From positions 4,895,501 to 4,959,500 of the forward strand of contig NZ_CP039727.1 in NCBI RefSeq assembly GCF_005154805.1: DNA of 64,000 nt. The letters run 5' to 3'. Origin of the DNA: Bacillus sp. S3. GTDB lineage: Bacteria > Bacillota > Bacilli > Bacillales > Cytobacillaceae. The notes under the pieces were generated by a model. It was not told the DNA's origin. It made no database searches and saw only the letters and a list, made by a program, of their open reading frames with translations. Every line of letters starts with the position of its first letter. The first letter of the stretch is position 1. Below are positions 51,038-60,852 of the stretch, in pieces. The position numbers were made by a program, and so were the translations under genes.

Positions 51038-52132
51038 ATGAGAAATGAGCAAACCATTCCTGACAGGCTGAAAATCTCCCCTTTCTTGATTTTTTACGCA
51101 ATTATGGCCATGCAGCTCGGACTCGGTACCTTTGACTTTCAGCGCAGAATTGCCAAACATGCCGGCTATGATGCCTGGATTTCAATCCTGTTTGCCGGTT
51201 TATGTCTTCATATAATTCTTTGGATGATGTATAAAATTGCTGAAGCTGTTAACGGAGATTTGGTGACGGCCCATACGTATGTAGCAGGGAATTTTCTCGG
51301 GAAGGTACTCAGTTTTCCGCTTATTGGCTATTTCCTTTTGCATTCTTTAGCTACTCTTCGTACATTCATTGAAATCATTCAAATTTGGATGTTTCCGGAA
51401 TTAAACATTTTCTGGTTCACCTTCTTCTTTTTAGTGCTTTGTATGTATATTGTATTCGGCGGACTCAGAACAATCGTTGGAATCGCCTTTTTCTCCCTTG
51501 TTCTTCCGTCCTACTTACTGTTAACGTTCAGCTTCAATTTACCCTATTCTAACTTTGAAAGTCTACTGCCTATTTGGGACCATTCTGTAACGGATTTGCT
51601 AAAGGGCTCTTTTCAGATGACCCTTTCTATTATCGGCTTTGAAATCGTGCTGTTTCTATACCCGTTTATAAAGGATCCGCAAAAATCGAAAAAATGGGCT
51701 CATATGGCTGTCCTTACGACCACACTGCTATTGACGATTTTTGCGATTATCACGTTTGCCTATTTCTCAGAAGTGCAGCTGCAAAAGGCATTATGGCCGA
51801 CTTTGTCAATGTGGAAAATTGTAAAGCTATCCTTTGTCGATCGCTTTGAATTCATCGGAATTGCCAACTGGAATTTAATTATCCTTCCGAATGTTTGTAT
51901 CTCGATCTGGATTGGCTCCAGGCTCATCAAAAGGATCTTTCCTATCAACCAGAAAAAAGGGGTGTATATGTTCATGATCGCCCATTTAGCTGCTATTAAT
52001 TTCATTCACACACGGGAACAGATTGACCTCTTAAATCGGATTGTGGCGGAAATAGGGTTTGCTTTTACGATGCTGTACATTCCTTTATTATTCATTACCG
52101 TCCAGATTGCGAAGAGGGTGAAGCAGAAATGA
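51038..52132 (+). CDS. Spore germination receptor subunit B (GerB/GerKB permease type)
   Basis: 364 residues, ten hydrophobic helices, of the APC-like spore-permease family: SPFLIFYAIMAMQLGLGTF, KHAGYDAWISILFAGLCLHI, FPLIGYFLLHSLATLRTFIE. This subunit binds the germinant. GGGAGGTGAACCG before ATG 51038. Its stop overlaps the C-subunit start by 4 bases. Confidence 0.93.
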   Translation: MRNEQTIPDRLKISPFLIFYAIMAMQLGLGTFDFQRRIAKHAGYDAWISILFAGLCLHIILWMMYKIAEAVNGDLVTAHTYVAGNFLGKVLSFPLIGYFLLHSLATLRTFIEIIQIWMFPELNIFWFTFFFLVLCMYIVFGGLRTIVGIAFFSLVLPSYLLLTFSFNLPYSNFESLLPIWDHSVTDLLKGSFQMTLSIIGFEIVLFLYPFIKDPQKSKKWAHMAVLTTTLLLTIFAIITFAYFSEVQLQKALWPTLSMWKIVKLSFVDRFEFIGIANWNLIILPNVCISIWIGSRLIKRIFPINQKKGVYMFMIAHLAAINFIHTREQIDLLNRIVAEIGFAFTMLYIPLLFITVQIAKRVKQK

Positions 52133-53190
52133 CAAGACTGATCTTATGTGTATTCTTACTAATTCCTCTGTCAGGATGTATTGAAAAAAAAATCATTGAT
52201 GATATTAATATCATCACTGGTGTCGGTTTCGACCAATCAGGCGGTCAAATGATTGGCACGTTTTTAACACAAAATTTCAAGCCTGATAAAAGTATTATCA
52301 ATCAAACCTTTACCTCAAAAGCGACTTTAAGAAGAGATCTTTTAATAAAGGCGAATAAACAATCGCCCCAGCCTCTTGTTACCGGCGGTTTGGCCATAAC
52401 GGTGATTGGGGAGGAGCTCGGAAAACGCGGCATTAAAGATATATTGGATGTATATCAAAGGGATGTATCCATCGGAGCCAGAAACTTTTTTGCCACCGCT
52501 GAAGGGAAAGCGGAGACTATTTTAAAAGGAGAGTATGGAACAATCGGAAGTGGGAATCATTTGTACAATCTTCTCGATAACAATATAAAGAGTAAAGATT
52601 TACCTAAAATGAATCTCCAATTGTTATTGCGTGATTATTATCAAAAAGGAAAAGATATTTATCTTCCCAGATTAAAGAAAACCAGTGCTACCCAAGTTGA
52701 AATCAGCGGGCTTAGCCTGTTTAAAGAGGATAAAGTGGTAACCGACATTCCGATTGAAAAACTGTTTTTCTTCAAGCTGCTGGTAGACAAATACAGTAAG
52801 GGGAATTTTTCAATTCCGAAGGAAACGGATGCGAAGGCATCCATTAGAAGCATCCAATCCAAACATATTTTTAAAATAGCAGAAAATAACCCCTCCCACT
52901 TGACCATTCAGATTAAAATCAAGGGAGCCGTCCAAGAATATACAGGAAAGAAACTGGTAACAAAGGATATAAAAAAGATTCAGAAAGAGTTAGAAAAGGA
53001 AGTGGAAAAGGAATGCTTACAGCTAGTCAAGCAATTCCAGCAACAAAACATCGACCCGATTGGATTAGGCCACTTCTATAAAAGCAGGAATCGGGGGTTT
53101 GATTATAAAAAATGGGAAGCCGATTATCAAAATCTGCAGGTGAAAATCATCTGCCACGTCGTAATTGAAGGGACAAGCATTATCAGTTAG
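52129..53190 (+). CDS. Spore germination receptor subunit C lipoprotein (GerC/GerKC type)
   Basis: 353 residues. Lipoprotein signal with lipobox LSGC (Cys17), then the GerC motif DDINIITGVGFDQSG and LVTGGLAITVIGEELGKRGI, and the C-terminal domain ending LQVKIICHVVIEGTSIIS. Attached to the outer face of the spore inner membrane; needed for receptor function. Last gene of the operon, followed by an R1 copy. Confidence 0.93.
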   Translation: MTRLILCVFLLIPLSGCIEKKIIDDINIITGVGFDQSGGQMIGTFLTQNFKPDKSIINQTFTSKATLRRDLLIKANKQSPQPLVTGGLAITVIGEELGKRGIKDILDVYQRDVSIGARNFFATAEGKAETILKGEYGTIGSGNHLYNLLDNNIKSKDLPKMNLQLLLRDYYQKGKDIYLPRLKKTSATQVEISGLSLFKEDKVVTDIPIEKLFFFKLLVDKYSKGNFSIPKETDAKASIRSIQSKHIFKIAENNPSHLTIQIKIKGAVQEYTGKKLVTKDIKKIQKELEKEVEKECLQLVKQFQQQNIDPIGLGHFYKSRNRGFDYKKWEADYQNLQVKIICHVVIEGTSIIS

Positions 53191-53194
53191 AAAC

Positions 53195-53270
53195 CAAAGG
53201 GACGTTTCGTGGTCTTTTCCTTTAAGAAAAGACCGCAGATCCGTCCCCCTGGCACCTGGCACCCCCCGGT
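53195..53270. repeat. Dispersed intergenic repeat R1, copy 5
   Basis: AAAGGGACGTTTCGTGGTCT, AAAAGACCGCAGATCCGTCCCC and CTGGCACCTGGCACCCCCC. It lies between the convergent ends of the ger operon and the glycosidase gene. Confidence 0.6.
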
Positions 53271-53271
53271 C

Positions 53272-55467
53272 TTACTTTTCTACAGGTGGGGTGATGAGTA
53301 CCTGCCCATTTTCTACAAGAACCTTTGCACCAATAACAGCATGCACATCAAGCCAGTTTCTTTCCATCCAATTGCTGTTATGAATGCTTAATACAAAACC
53401 GTTATCTGGGATGGCGGAATTATTGCCGCCTCTTTTTACAACGATCCCGTCTTCCACGGTTACTTCATAGCCATATGGATTGGTCCTTGTGGTCTCCCCG
53501 TGCACTGGTGTATATTGAATCAGTTGATCGGCTCCGCGTTTTGCATTGACGCCGTCCAATGCTCTAGACTTTACATTTTGGCCCCAAATACCTTGTACAA
53601 GGAACGGTCTGAGCGCAGACTCTCCAATTTTTTGCGGGATGGCATCGATCTCTTTCAATAAAGACTTCAATTGTTCTTTGTATTGCACCGCTGCCTCAAG
53701 GTCATTTGATTTGTCCGCTAGTAAGCCTTTAACAGCCAATTGACCCGCTTCTCCGTATAATTCAATCTTATCTAAATACGGTTTTGTTTCATTTAGAAAT
53801 TTCTCATTATCCAGTTGTTGACGCAGTCTATCCGGTGCTGAACGCAAATTCCCAAATTCAGCAAGGAGCCTATTGGCAGCCTGCTCCATATCATTGGTCC
53901 CATAGGCTTTCCAGAACTCTTCAATCAGTGGTGTTAATGTCAAAGAATCTTTATTATCAATCGTTGATGAATAAGAATTTTCCGCAAATGTTTTCAAGGC
54001 ATCTGCCGCCTTACCGCCGAAAGATTGAATACTGCGCTCCCACGAATCGATTGGATTATAGCCGCCCTGATTCCATGAGTAATCCGCAATTGTATATAAT
54101 GGGACTTTTGAAGCTTCTGCTTCATTCATTGGATTCGCCGTTAAGCCCTCTACACCGTGCTTCGTTAATTCCTTATCTCTTTTATCGAGCGGACCGAGGA
54201 AGATTCGATTACGTTCAAAATCGTTCACCGGGTAATTATCCCATAACAACAAATCATGTTTAAAAATATCCCTTACCTGCTGTGCATCTTCTGCTGTGAT
54301 TTGTTTGGCAACCACATCCGGTCCCGTCCAAATAACGAGCGTATCCTTATCGAGCAATTCAGCAAAGCGCTCACGGTAGGTGTTAGATTGATTTCCGGCA
54401 TAATCTGTTGGAACAGTAATCAACCGCTCTGCACCCTTATGTGTGTCGATAAATTCTTTCGTAAAACGATTCAATAGATAGGCATGGGCTGCAGCAATTG
54501 GGTCCGCATCTTCCCCAAATTTCAGATTATCCTCTCCACAATGTAAGTTTTTATCGATATCATCCAAGAAAATCGCATAGGATTTCACACCTAAGCCCCA
54601 CATCTTTTCCATCTTCTTCTTCAACAATTCAAAATCCTGATCCCCTGAATAGCAAATGGATTGACCTGGAGAAAGGGAGAAAGTAAACTTCACATGGTTT
54701 TCCTGCGCCTTCTCAATCAGTTCAGTTATCCGTGCAAATTCTTTATCCGGATAGGGTTCACGCCAATTTTCCCTATGATAGGGATCATCCTTAGGCGCGT
54801 AAATGTATGTATTCAGCTTGTTATCTCCATAGAATTCCAACTGATTTAAGCGATCTTCATGTGTCCAAGGCGGTCCATAAAATCCTTCGATGGAACCCCG
54901 AATGGTCATGTCAGGCCAATCACGTATTTCTGCCTGAGGAAACCGATCCCTGCCTTCTTGTTTTTGAATCATTTGTGTAAACGTCTTTGCCGCATAGAAG
55001 GTTCCTGTCTGATCCTTTCCCGCTAGTACAATCTGTTTTTTCCCTTTGCTGCTTGAGGCAAGGACATAGCCTTCATCCTTCAATCCTTCTGGACCTTCAA
55101 TACCCATATCTTCCAGCACTTTTGCGGAAGCCTCATTTTCAGAAGGGCCGCCAATCCATACAGTAACAGGTGTAGTGACCTTTTCACCGGCGTTATAACG
55201 AATAATTTGTATTACATCTGCTGCTTCCAGCGTATGAACAACCTCTTTCACCGCTTGTTCATCGGTTTCTTCCCCTACAACAATTCCCACTTTCGGTGTA
55301 AGCGGAAAACCTTGATCCGTTATTTTCAACTCCTGTGGTTTCGGGTTAATCGCTAGATTGACTTCACTAGCTGCGGATGCCTTAGTAACCCCATTTACAC
55401 TAGGGATACATAACAATAAGGCAGAAGAAACGACCAGCACCCTTTTCAAACTTTTTAAACCAATCAT
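53272..55467 (-). CDS. Secreted GH84-type beta-N-acetylglucosaminidase
   Basis: 731 residues. Signal peptide to about residue 34 (cleavage near TKASAASE). Then an N-terminal GH20-b-like domain (about 40-165), and the GH84 barrel from about 175: GSIEGFYGPPWTHEDRLNQL, YIYAPKDDPYHRENWREPYP, and the catalytic Asp pair in SYAIFLDDIDKN (about residue 302). A helical bundle and a short C-terminal domain follow (YGYEVTVEDGIVVKRGG). It removes GlcNAc from glycans such as mucin or hyaluronan fragments outside the cell. No LPXTG anchor. Monocistronic. Confidence 0.9.
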   Translation of the reverse strand: MIGLKSLKRVLVVSSALLLCIPSVNGVTKASAASEVNLAINPKPQELKITDQGFPLTPKVGIVVGEETDEQAVKEVVHTLEAADVIQIIRYNAGEKVTTPVTVWIGGPSENEASAKVLEDMGIEGPEGLKDEGYVLASSSKGKKQIVLAGKDQTGTFYAAKTFTQMIQKQEGRDRFPQAEIRDWPDMTIRGSIEGFYGPPWTHEDRLNQLEFYGDNKLNTYIYAPKDDPYHRENWREPYPDKEFARITELIEKAQENHVKFTFSLSPGQSICYSGDQDFELLKKKMEKMWGLGVKSYAIFLDDIDKNLHCGEDNLKFGEDADPIAAAHAYLLNRFTKEFIDTHKGAERLITVPTDYAGNQSNTYRERFAELLDKDTLVIWTGPDVVAKQITAEDAQQVRDIFKHDLLLWDNYPVNDFERNRIFLGPLDKRDKELTKHGVEGLTANPMNEAEASKVPLYTIADYSWNQGGYNPIDSWERSIQSFGGKAADALKTFAENSYSSTIDNKDSLTLTPLIEEFWKAYGTNDMEQAANRLLAEFGNLRSAPDRLRQQLDNEKFLNETKPYLDKIELYGEAGQLAVKGLLADKSNDLEAAVQYKEQLKSLLKEIDAIPQKIGESALRPFLVQGIWGQNVKSRALDGVNAKRGADQLIQYTPVHGETTRTNPYGYEVTVEDGIVVKRGGNNSAIPDNGFVLSIHNSNWMERNWLDVHAVIGAKVLVENGQVLITPPVEK

Positions 55468-55604
55468 CCTTTACGACTCCTTCTTTGAATTGAATTTGTT
55501 TTCAAATGGTACCTTCCTATCAAAAGGTAGGATTCTTGCTTTTGCCTCCTTTTGATCGATTTTTTTATAATTGGCTTTACTCGATTCTCTATCTTGGAAA
55601 AATA

Positions 55605-55654
55605 AAAAAGGCACGGAAAACTAGCGAGAATGCTCCCGCTTTGTTTTCCATGCC
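55605..55654 (-). terminator. Terminator in the leader of the glycosidase gene
   Basis: On the minus strand GGCATGGAAAAC and GTTTTCCGTGCC pair, with an inner AGCGGGAG/CTCGCT stem, followed by TTTTTTATTTTT. It is 140 bases ahead of the glycosidase start, so it either ends the hypothetical gene at 55898 or attenuates the glycosidase. No other feature was found between 55655 and 55897. Confidence 0.75.
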
Positions 55655-55897
55655 TAGTATCATCTAGTAACATGAAACCAATTATTTCCTCCCATACTAA
55701 ACCGCTAACATTGATACGTCAATGCAATTTTGAATATTCGGTTAAATAGTACTATAAACAGAATGGAACGGGACCAAGGGTAGTCATTTAGTACCACAAC
55801 TTCCACATGGTCGTCACCCCATATAAATAGGGTTCCATCCCGCTATATAAACAGCGTGACAGAAGCCTCTATTGTTGAAGAAGCAACCACGGTTCCC

Positions 55898-56131
55898 TTA
55901 ATACCCTTCTGGTTTATATTTCACCTCCCAGCGGTCACCATTTTTAAAAAATGTGCCTCCGGGATATTGTTGATCTAATTTGATGATCATTTCAATATCA
56001 GCATCGGTTACATCGGAAGATTTCCTTTTAGAAAAGGAATCACTATTTTGTTTTTTCTTCTCTTCAACTGTAATTTCAATAAAACCCGTTTTAGGAATAA
56101 AAATAAAATCCTTTTTGTCTCCTGGCCGCAT
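55898..56131 (-). CDS. Hypothetical protein (77 aa)
   Basis: From ATG 56131 (MRPGDKKDFIFIPKTGFIEI), preceded by AAAGGAG; a longer frame to 56167 contains that ribosome site and is rejected. Soluble, basic and acidic stretches (VEEKKKQNSDSFSKRKSSD), ending in FFKNGDRWEVKYKPEGY. Family not recognised. It sits just past the third 374-bp element. Confidence 0.6.
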   Translation of the reverse strand: MRPGDKKDFIFIPKTGFIEITVEEKKKQNSDSFSKRKSSDVTDADIEMIIKLDQQYPGGTFFKNGDRWEVKYKPEGY

Positions 56132-56308
56132 CGATTCCCACACTCCTTTCTCATCTCTATATAACATTTAAACAAAAGGCCAAATTTCCCTTGTGGCGAA
56201 TTTAAGAACTTTTTTGCAGACTCCTCGTTTGAGCCATTGAAAAACCACCTTAATTGACATCCCTCCCATGATCAGACACATCTCGACCCTTTTCCGTCAT
56301 TATTCCTA

Positions 56309-56682
56309 TCAAACAAACGTTTATTTAAAACCACTTCAAATCCTTGATAGATATACCTTTTTCCACCCCAATTAATAAAAAAATTGTTGAAAGGTGCAAT
56401 TAAATTTGGAGGTTAGTAGATTTGCACCTCTATTTTCACGAATCGACATCCTTTCGACGATATTCCGTATATGCTATACTATTCAAACATTTGTTTGAAA
56501 CTGCAGCAAAGTCTTGGGAAACATAAATTCCCACTACAATTCTTATAAAAACATGGTCGATAATTCCCTTGGAAATTTGCAGAAAATAACCGATAATCTT
56601 TGAATATCAAACAAGTTTCACGGAATTATACATTTTTCTACCTATCTCCCGTCATTCCGCAATGAATTAAATGTTTGTTTGG
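56309..56682. repeat. 374-bp non-coding element (MITE-like), copy C
   Basis: Starts TCAAACAAACGTTTATTTAA and ends TTAAATGTTTGTTTGG; central dyad TTCAAACATTTGTTTGAA at 56482-56499 preceded by TATACT. Shares flanking similarity with copy B on both sides (CATCTCGACC...; AAATTG...CCCGCACC...GCCTCATGTTCTC). The gene-free stretch 56132-56976 is mainly this element. Confidence 0.75.
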
Positions 56683-56976
56683 AAATTGCCGCAACCCGCA
56701 CCGAGCCTCATGTTCTCTTCCCAAATGCCTAAAAAGATTGTAGAAACCTGTCTCAAAAATCCTCTTAAAAAAGAACCAAGGATCCCTCTGCAGCGGTATT
56801 GATAACATTTGTTAAGCATAAAAAATAGGCAGCACCCAAGTCGGTACCGCCTACAAGTAAAGCTGTATAAACGTATAGAATCCACACAAAAATGTCGCAG
56901 ACCATTTCCACAGCCCCTAACACCACCATCTCGCAATAAATGAAGATGGAAACTAGTAATCAATTTGTTCTTTTTG

Positions 56977-58206
56977 CTACTCTTGATAATAATTAAAATT
57001 CAACATATCTCCCCATACAATACCTACCATGTCGTCTTGTTGTTCGTAGAACATCTTAAAGTCCTCTCGTTCGTAAGTAGTTGGATTGTTTGGATTTGTA
57101 ATTTGATCAAAATATAGTTTAATATTTTCTGTCGTTTCTGGTGCCCCTATTTTTGGCGCTGTTTCTGCAAGGAAATCAATGTATTGTCTTGGTCCACCGA
57201 TAAATTGCTTTGCTGCAAAAGCTACTAAATCGTCACCATTATAAACAATAACCAGAGCCATATCTTTTTCGATGGTATAACCATAGCGATCAGCCACTGC
57301 TTTTATATTTTTATAATAGACTGGATCGACTAATTCTACTGCCTTGCCATCCATACCTATCATAATACCGTCAATGATATCATTAACTGCCATAATTCCA
57401 TTGTCATAGAAATAGTATTGGTCGCTGCCAACCTGAACCCAACCCGTTTGCATGACACCATTTTTACCTAAATAATACGTATCGCTGCCTGTCTGCAGCC
57501 ATCCGGTTTTCATCGCTCCGTTAGCATTTAAGAAATACCAAGAGGCACCATCCTTGAGCCAGCCGGTTTTCATTGCACCAGATTTGTAATCAAAATTGTA
57601 CCATTGACCTGATACGAATTCCCAACCTGCCTTCATAGCACCATTGCCTTTTAAGTAGTACCATGCATTTCCATCCTTAAGCCATCCTGTCTTCATGGCC
57701 CCGGAGGATTGCAAGTAATACCACGTACCTCCGTCTTTTAACCAGCCTTTGGACATTGTTCCATTACTCTTTAAATAATACCAAGCGCCATCATAGATCC
57801 ACCCGGTTTCCATCGCGCCTGATTGATTAAGGTGATACCATGCGCCACCTGTATTAATCCATCCGGTTTGCATCACTCCTTTAGAATCTAGGAAAAACCA
57901 TGTATTTCCGGATGCTAACCAACCCTTATGTAATTTCCCTGATGAGTAGTAATACCAGCTACCACCATTATACTGCCACCCAGTTTTTGAAGTACTTGTG
58001 CTTGTACTTACACTTGTACCCGTGCTTCCGCCTGAATTGCCGCCATTATGATAGTGGTACTGTCCGTATTGGAGGCCCCACTTCTCACAATTAGTCCTAC
58101 AAGTATGTCCTCCGTTTGCATCCTTGTTGCCTGGATGGGCTAATGCTGACATCGGTAGGGATGTTAATACCAAAAAACAAATAAACGCTACCAGTGATTT
58201 TTTCAT
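56977..58206 (-). CDS. Secreted YHYH-domain protein with cell-wall-binding repeats
   Basis: 409 residues. Signal peptide to about residue 24 (MSALAHPGN). A YHYH segment follows (HPGNKDANGGHTCRTNCEKW, GQYHYHNGG; residues 24-56). Then comes a Ser/Thr linker and about ten choline-binding-type repeats of 20 residues from about 75 to 280 (pattern TGWLKDGxxWYYLxxxGAMK). A C-terminal domain of about 125 residues follows with no recognised relatives. The repeats should attach the protein to wall polymer. Ends YYQE. No catalytic motif identified. Confidence 0.85.
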   Translation of the reverse strand: MKKSLVAFICFLVLTSLPMSALAHPGNKDANGGHTCRTNCEKWGLQYGQYHYHNGGNSGGSTGTSVSTSTSTSKTGWQYNGGSWYYYSSGKLHKGWLASGNTWFFLDSKGVMQTGWINTGGAWYHLNQSGAMETGWIYDGAWYYLKSNGTMSKGWLKDGGTWYYLQSSGAMKTGWLKDGNAWYYLKGNGAMKAGWEFVSGQWYNFDYKSGAMKTGWLKDGASWYFLNANGAMKTGWLQTGSDTYYLGKNGVMQTGWVQVGSDQYYFYDNGIMAVNDIIDGIMIGMDGKAVELVDPVYYKNIKAVADRYGYTIEKDMALVIVYNGDDLVAFAAKQFIGGPRQYIDFLAETAPKIGAPETTENIKLYFDQITNPNNPTTYEREDFKMFYEQQDDMVGIVWGDMLNFNYYQE

Positions 58207-58488
58207 CTTTACCCCCTATTTAGTTGATATTTCGTATGAATGTAAAAATAATACAATCATAGTGATTATAGTATAATAGACCTGAAATAGATACAGAAAA
58301 TAGGGAAATATTACATTTTTTTAAAACCCCTGATTGGGAGGACCGGTATAATTATAAATACTATTAAAATTAATTTAGTTAAATAGTCTTTAAAGAAGGC
58401 TCTGTTAAAGTTTATGGTTCTTACGCAAACATGGTGAAAGCATTTTTTACTGCTTTTCGGGTATAGCAATACTAATACTCAAAGGGCG

Positions 58489-60067
58489 GTGGTTACAATG
58501 GTCATTTCAAACTTCAATGAACTTTTCAAGTTCGACCAAAACGTTGAAGTCCTTTATACCATAATGGAACCGGATGCAATGTATGCCGTGTTAAAGATAT
58601 GTTCAAAACATGCACAATGCCCAGAATGCAAACATGTATCGTCTCGACAGCACAGCCAATATGCTAGGAAAGTCGATGACCTTCCGGTCTCAGGTCATTC
58701 GGTTCATATAACCGTTCTATTGCACAAATGGTTTTGTGGTAACAAAGACTGTAAGGTTAAAGTATTCACCGAACGTTTGAACTGGTTAAGCCCTTCCGCC
58801 AGAAAAACAAACAGGCTGGAAAACCTGATTCGTCATGTGGGATTCACTAATAATTGCCTGGCCGCTGAAAAAATCTGCCGAAAAATGCGCATTTCGATAA
58901 GCCATGATGCCATTCTGTACCGGATTAAAAAGGAAGAACCGGTTCAGCCAAGGGAGTGTCCCTTTCGTGGGCATTGATGATTTTGCTTTTAAGAAAAGAA
59001 AACGGTATGGCACGATCTTCATAGACCTACAAACAGGTGATATCCTTGATTTTTTACCAAACCGAGACAAAGAGTCAGTAAGGAGCTGGCTCATCAAACA
59101 TCCTGAAATTCAACTGATTACAAGAGATCGTGCCCATGCATATAAAAATGCGGCAGAGGAAGCGTCACCAAAAATCAAGCAAGTTGGTGATCGTTGGCAT
59201 ATCCTCCAGCATCTTTTTGACGCAGTTAAGAAGACGATTAAGTCTATTGTGCCGCCAAGATGGAAACCGACTGGTCAAGACTCAAATGTCCAACAATGCA
59301 GTTCATCACGCCCTTTACCAAAACGGCTCCAGCCTTTGGTGGAACACGAAGAAAACGTTTGGAAGAGAATTCAAAATGCCCGGCGCCTTCAGAAAGAAGG
59401 CAAGAGCATCACAGCGATCGCAAAGCAGCTAGGTATTTCCCGTAATACCGTTTATAAGGATTTAGCTACGACATCGAAACCGTCCCTTAAACGAACTTCT
59501 TTATATGACCGATATCTTCCCCTTATCCGTAACATGATCGCAGATGGATCAAAGGGTGATAAGATAGAGGCTGCGTGCAGGAAAGCAGGGTTTGGTGGAC
59601 ATCGCAACACACTAAATTACATGATTGCGGACGAACGCCGGGATATCCGAAATAAAAAGCCACAGACACTGAATCTTCAACAGGCAATCATCCGGATCCT
59701 TTGGGATAAGGACGTACAGAACCATAAGAAAGCATTTAAATCCTTGCATCCCAACCTTCTAAAAACGTTCCCATCGTTAATGGAAATTAGCGAATTCATT
59801 CAATCCTTTAGGAGCCTTTTTGAGGAAAAACATTCATCCGGCCTTAGAAAATGGCTGATTGAACATAAGCACTCACCATTTACTTATTTCCAAACCTTCC
59901 TTAATGGCATCAGAGGTGACATTAAGGCTGTTTATTACGCTATAACATTACCTTGGTCAAACGGGAAAACTGAAGGAACCATAAATAAGTTGAAAAATAT
60001 CAAACGGATGATGTATGGACGTGCAGGTATAACGGTGTTGTTAAATCGCTTACGTTTCCAGGGTTAA
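58489..60067 (+). pseudogene. ISL3-family transposase, split by one frameshift
   Basis: First frame (58489-58977) carries the zinc-ribbon: KHAQCPECKHVSSRQHSQYA and HKWFCGNKDCKVKVF (CxxC...CxxxxC), then an HTH. The second frame (overlapping, to 60067) carries the DDE domain: VPFVGIDDFAFKKRKRYGT (first Asp), ITRDRAHAYKNA (second Asp), IKTEGTINKLKN-type end (SNGKTEGTINKLKNIKRM). The join needs a +1 shift near 58930-58975. That is unusual for programmed frameshifting, so a mutation or assembly error is likelier. Confidence 0.85.
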
Positions 60068-60174
60068 AACTTGATTAATATAACATTTTTTTACCGAAGG
60101 TAACACTTTTACTTAGGGCTACAAACATTCACCAAAAAGACGTAAGAACCAAGTTTATTGTTGATTTTTTACCA

Positions 60175-60312
60175 CTGTTGATTGGAGCGGAAGCCGCGAG
60201 ACTCCTGCGGGAGCAGCGGGACAGGTGAGACCCCACAGGCGCTTTAGCGCCGAGGAGGCTCACCGCCCGCCCCGCGGAAAGCGAAGCGGATGTAGCGGAA
60301 ATCAACAGCCAC
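60175..60312. repeat. GC-rich Bacillus intergenic repeat carried inside the IS
   Basis: GGAGCGGAAGCCGCGAGACT, CCTGCGGGAGCAGCGGGACA, GCGCTTTAGCGC, CTCACCGCCCGCCCCGCGGA, bounded by TTGATT...AATCAA. Its GC content is far above the surroundings. Highly similar copies are known from memory in many Bacillus and relatives. Here it lies between the transposase stop and the right IS end. Confidence 0.75.
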
Positions 60313-60477
60313 GTTTAACAGAGCCTTAAAGAAACAAAAAAATGGATGGCTTTACATTTAATACTGTAAAGTCACCCACTTTTGCATCAAAACACCACGT
60401 TAACAAACATAACTACCCATTCTATATATGTATAGAAAAACCATTCACAACTGAAAAAAAGATCTCCAAAATATTCG

Positions 60478-60852
60478 TTAAGATACATCCTTACAAATCA
60501 TCAACACGTTACCATCCGGGTCTCTAAAAACAAAATAAAAATCGTCCTCAATCTCTGTCAATAATTCAACATTATTGTCTTTCATAAATTGAAAAGAAAC
60601 GTGGATATCATCCGTAACAAATTGTATGGATGGTACTTGATAAGGTGAAATGTTGCCTTTTTCGTCTCGCCACTTTGGCATCGTATCTAAAATTAATCCC
60701 GCTGTACCATCCATTGGAGCAGTATATATATGCCCAAAATATATTTCTCCACCTTCCAAACCAAGTATTTCACTATACCATTTTTTCGCTTTCTCGATGT
60801 CTGATACCGGTATAAACACACCACCAATACGGTTTTTTATAGGTGTACTCAC
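60478..60852 (-). CDS. VOC-family protein
   Basis: 124 residues from GTG 60852 (MSTPIKNRIGGVFIPVSDIE), 10 bases after AAGGAGG; TTG 60858 is the alternative. Two half-modules: GVFIPVSDIEKAKKWYSEIL and the end FYFVFRDPDGNVLMICKD. It is related in layout to the VOC gene at 9236. Substrate unknown. Confidence 0.83.
   Translation of the reverse strand: MSTPIKNRIGGVFIPVSDIEKAKKWYSEILGLEGGEIYFGHIYTAPMDGTAGLILDTMPKWRDEKGNISPYQVPSIQFVTDDIHVSFQFMKDNNVELLTEIEDDFYFVFRDPDGNVLMICKDVS

Larger units (their letters stand above)
58398..60325 (+). mobile_element. ISL3-type insertion sequence with 8-bp target duplication (1928 bp)
   Basis: Ends GGCTCTGTTAAAG (left) and CGTTTAACAGAGCC (right) are inverted repeats of about 12 bp. 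TTAAAGAA is duplicated at 58390-58397 and 60326-60333. It holds an interrupted transposase (58489-60067) and, inside its right end, a GC-rich palindromic repeat known from many Bacillus genomes. 58207-58389 before it is featureless. Confidence 0.88.

Noticed and set aside
56763..56940. Hydrophobic small frame on the minus strand (ends EGSLVLF)
   Set aside because: Reads like a membrane peptide but has no start codon with a ribosome site; could be a gene tail. Too weak to call.
58930..58975. Programmed -1 frameshift in the ISL3 transposase
   Set aside because: The two frames are related by +1 (or -2), not -1, and no good slippery sequence is evident.
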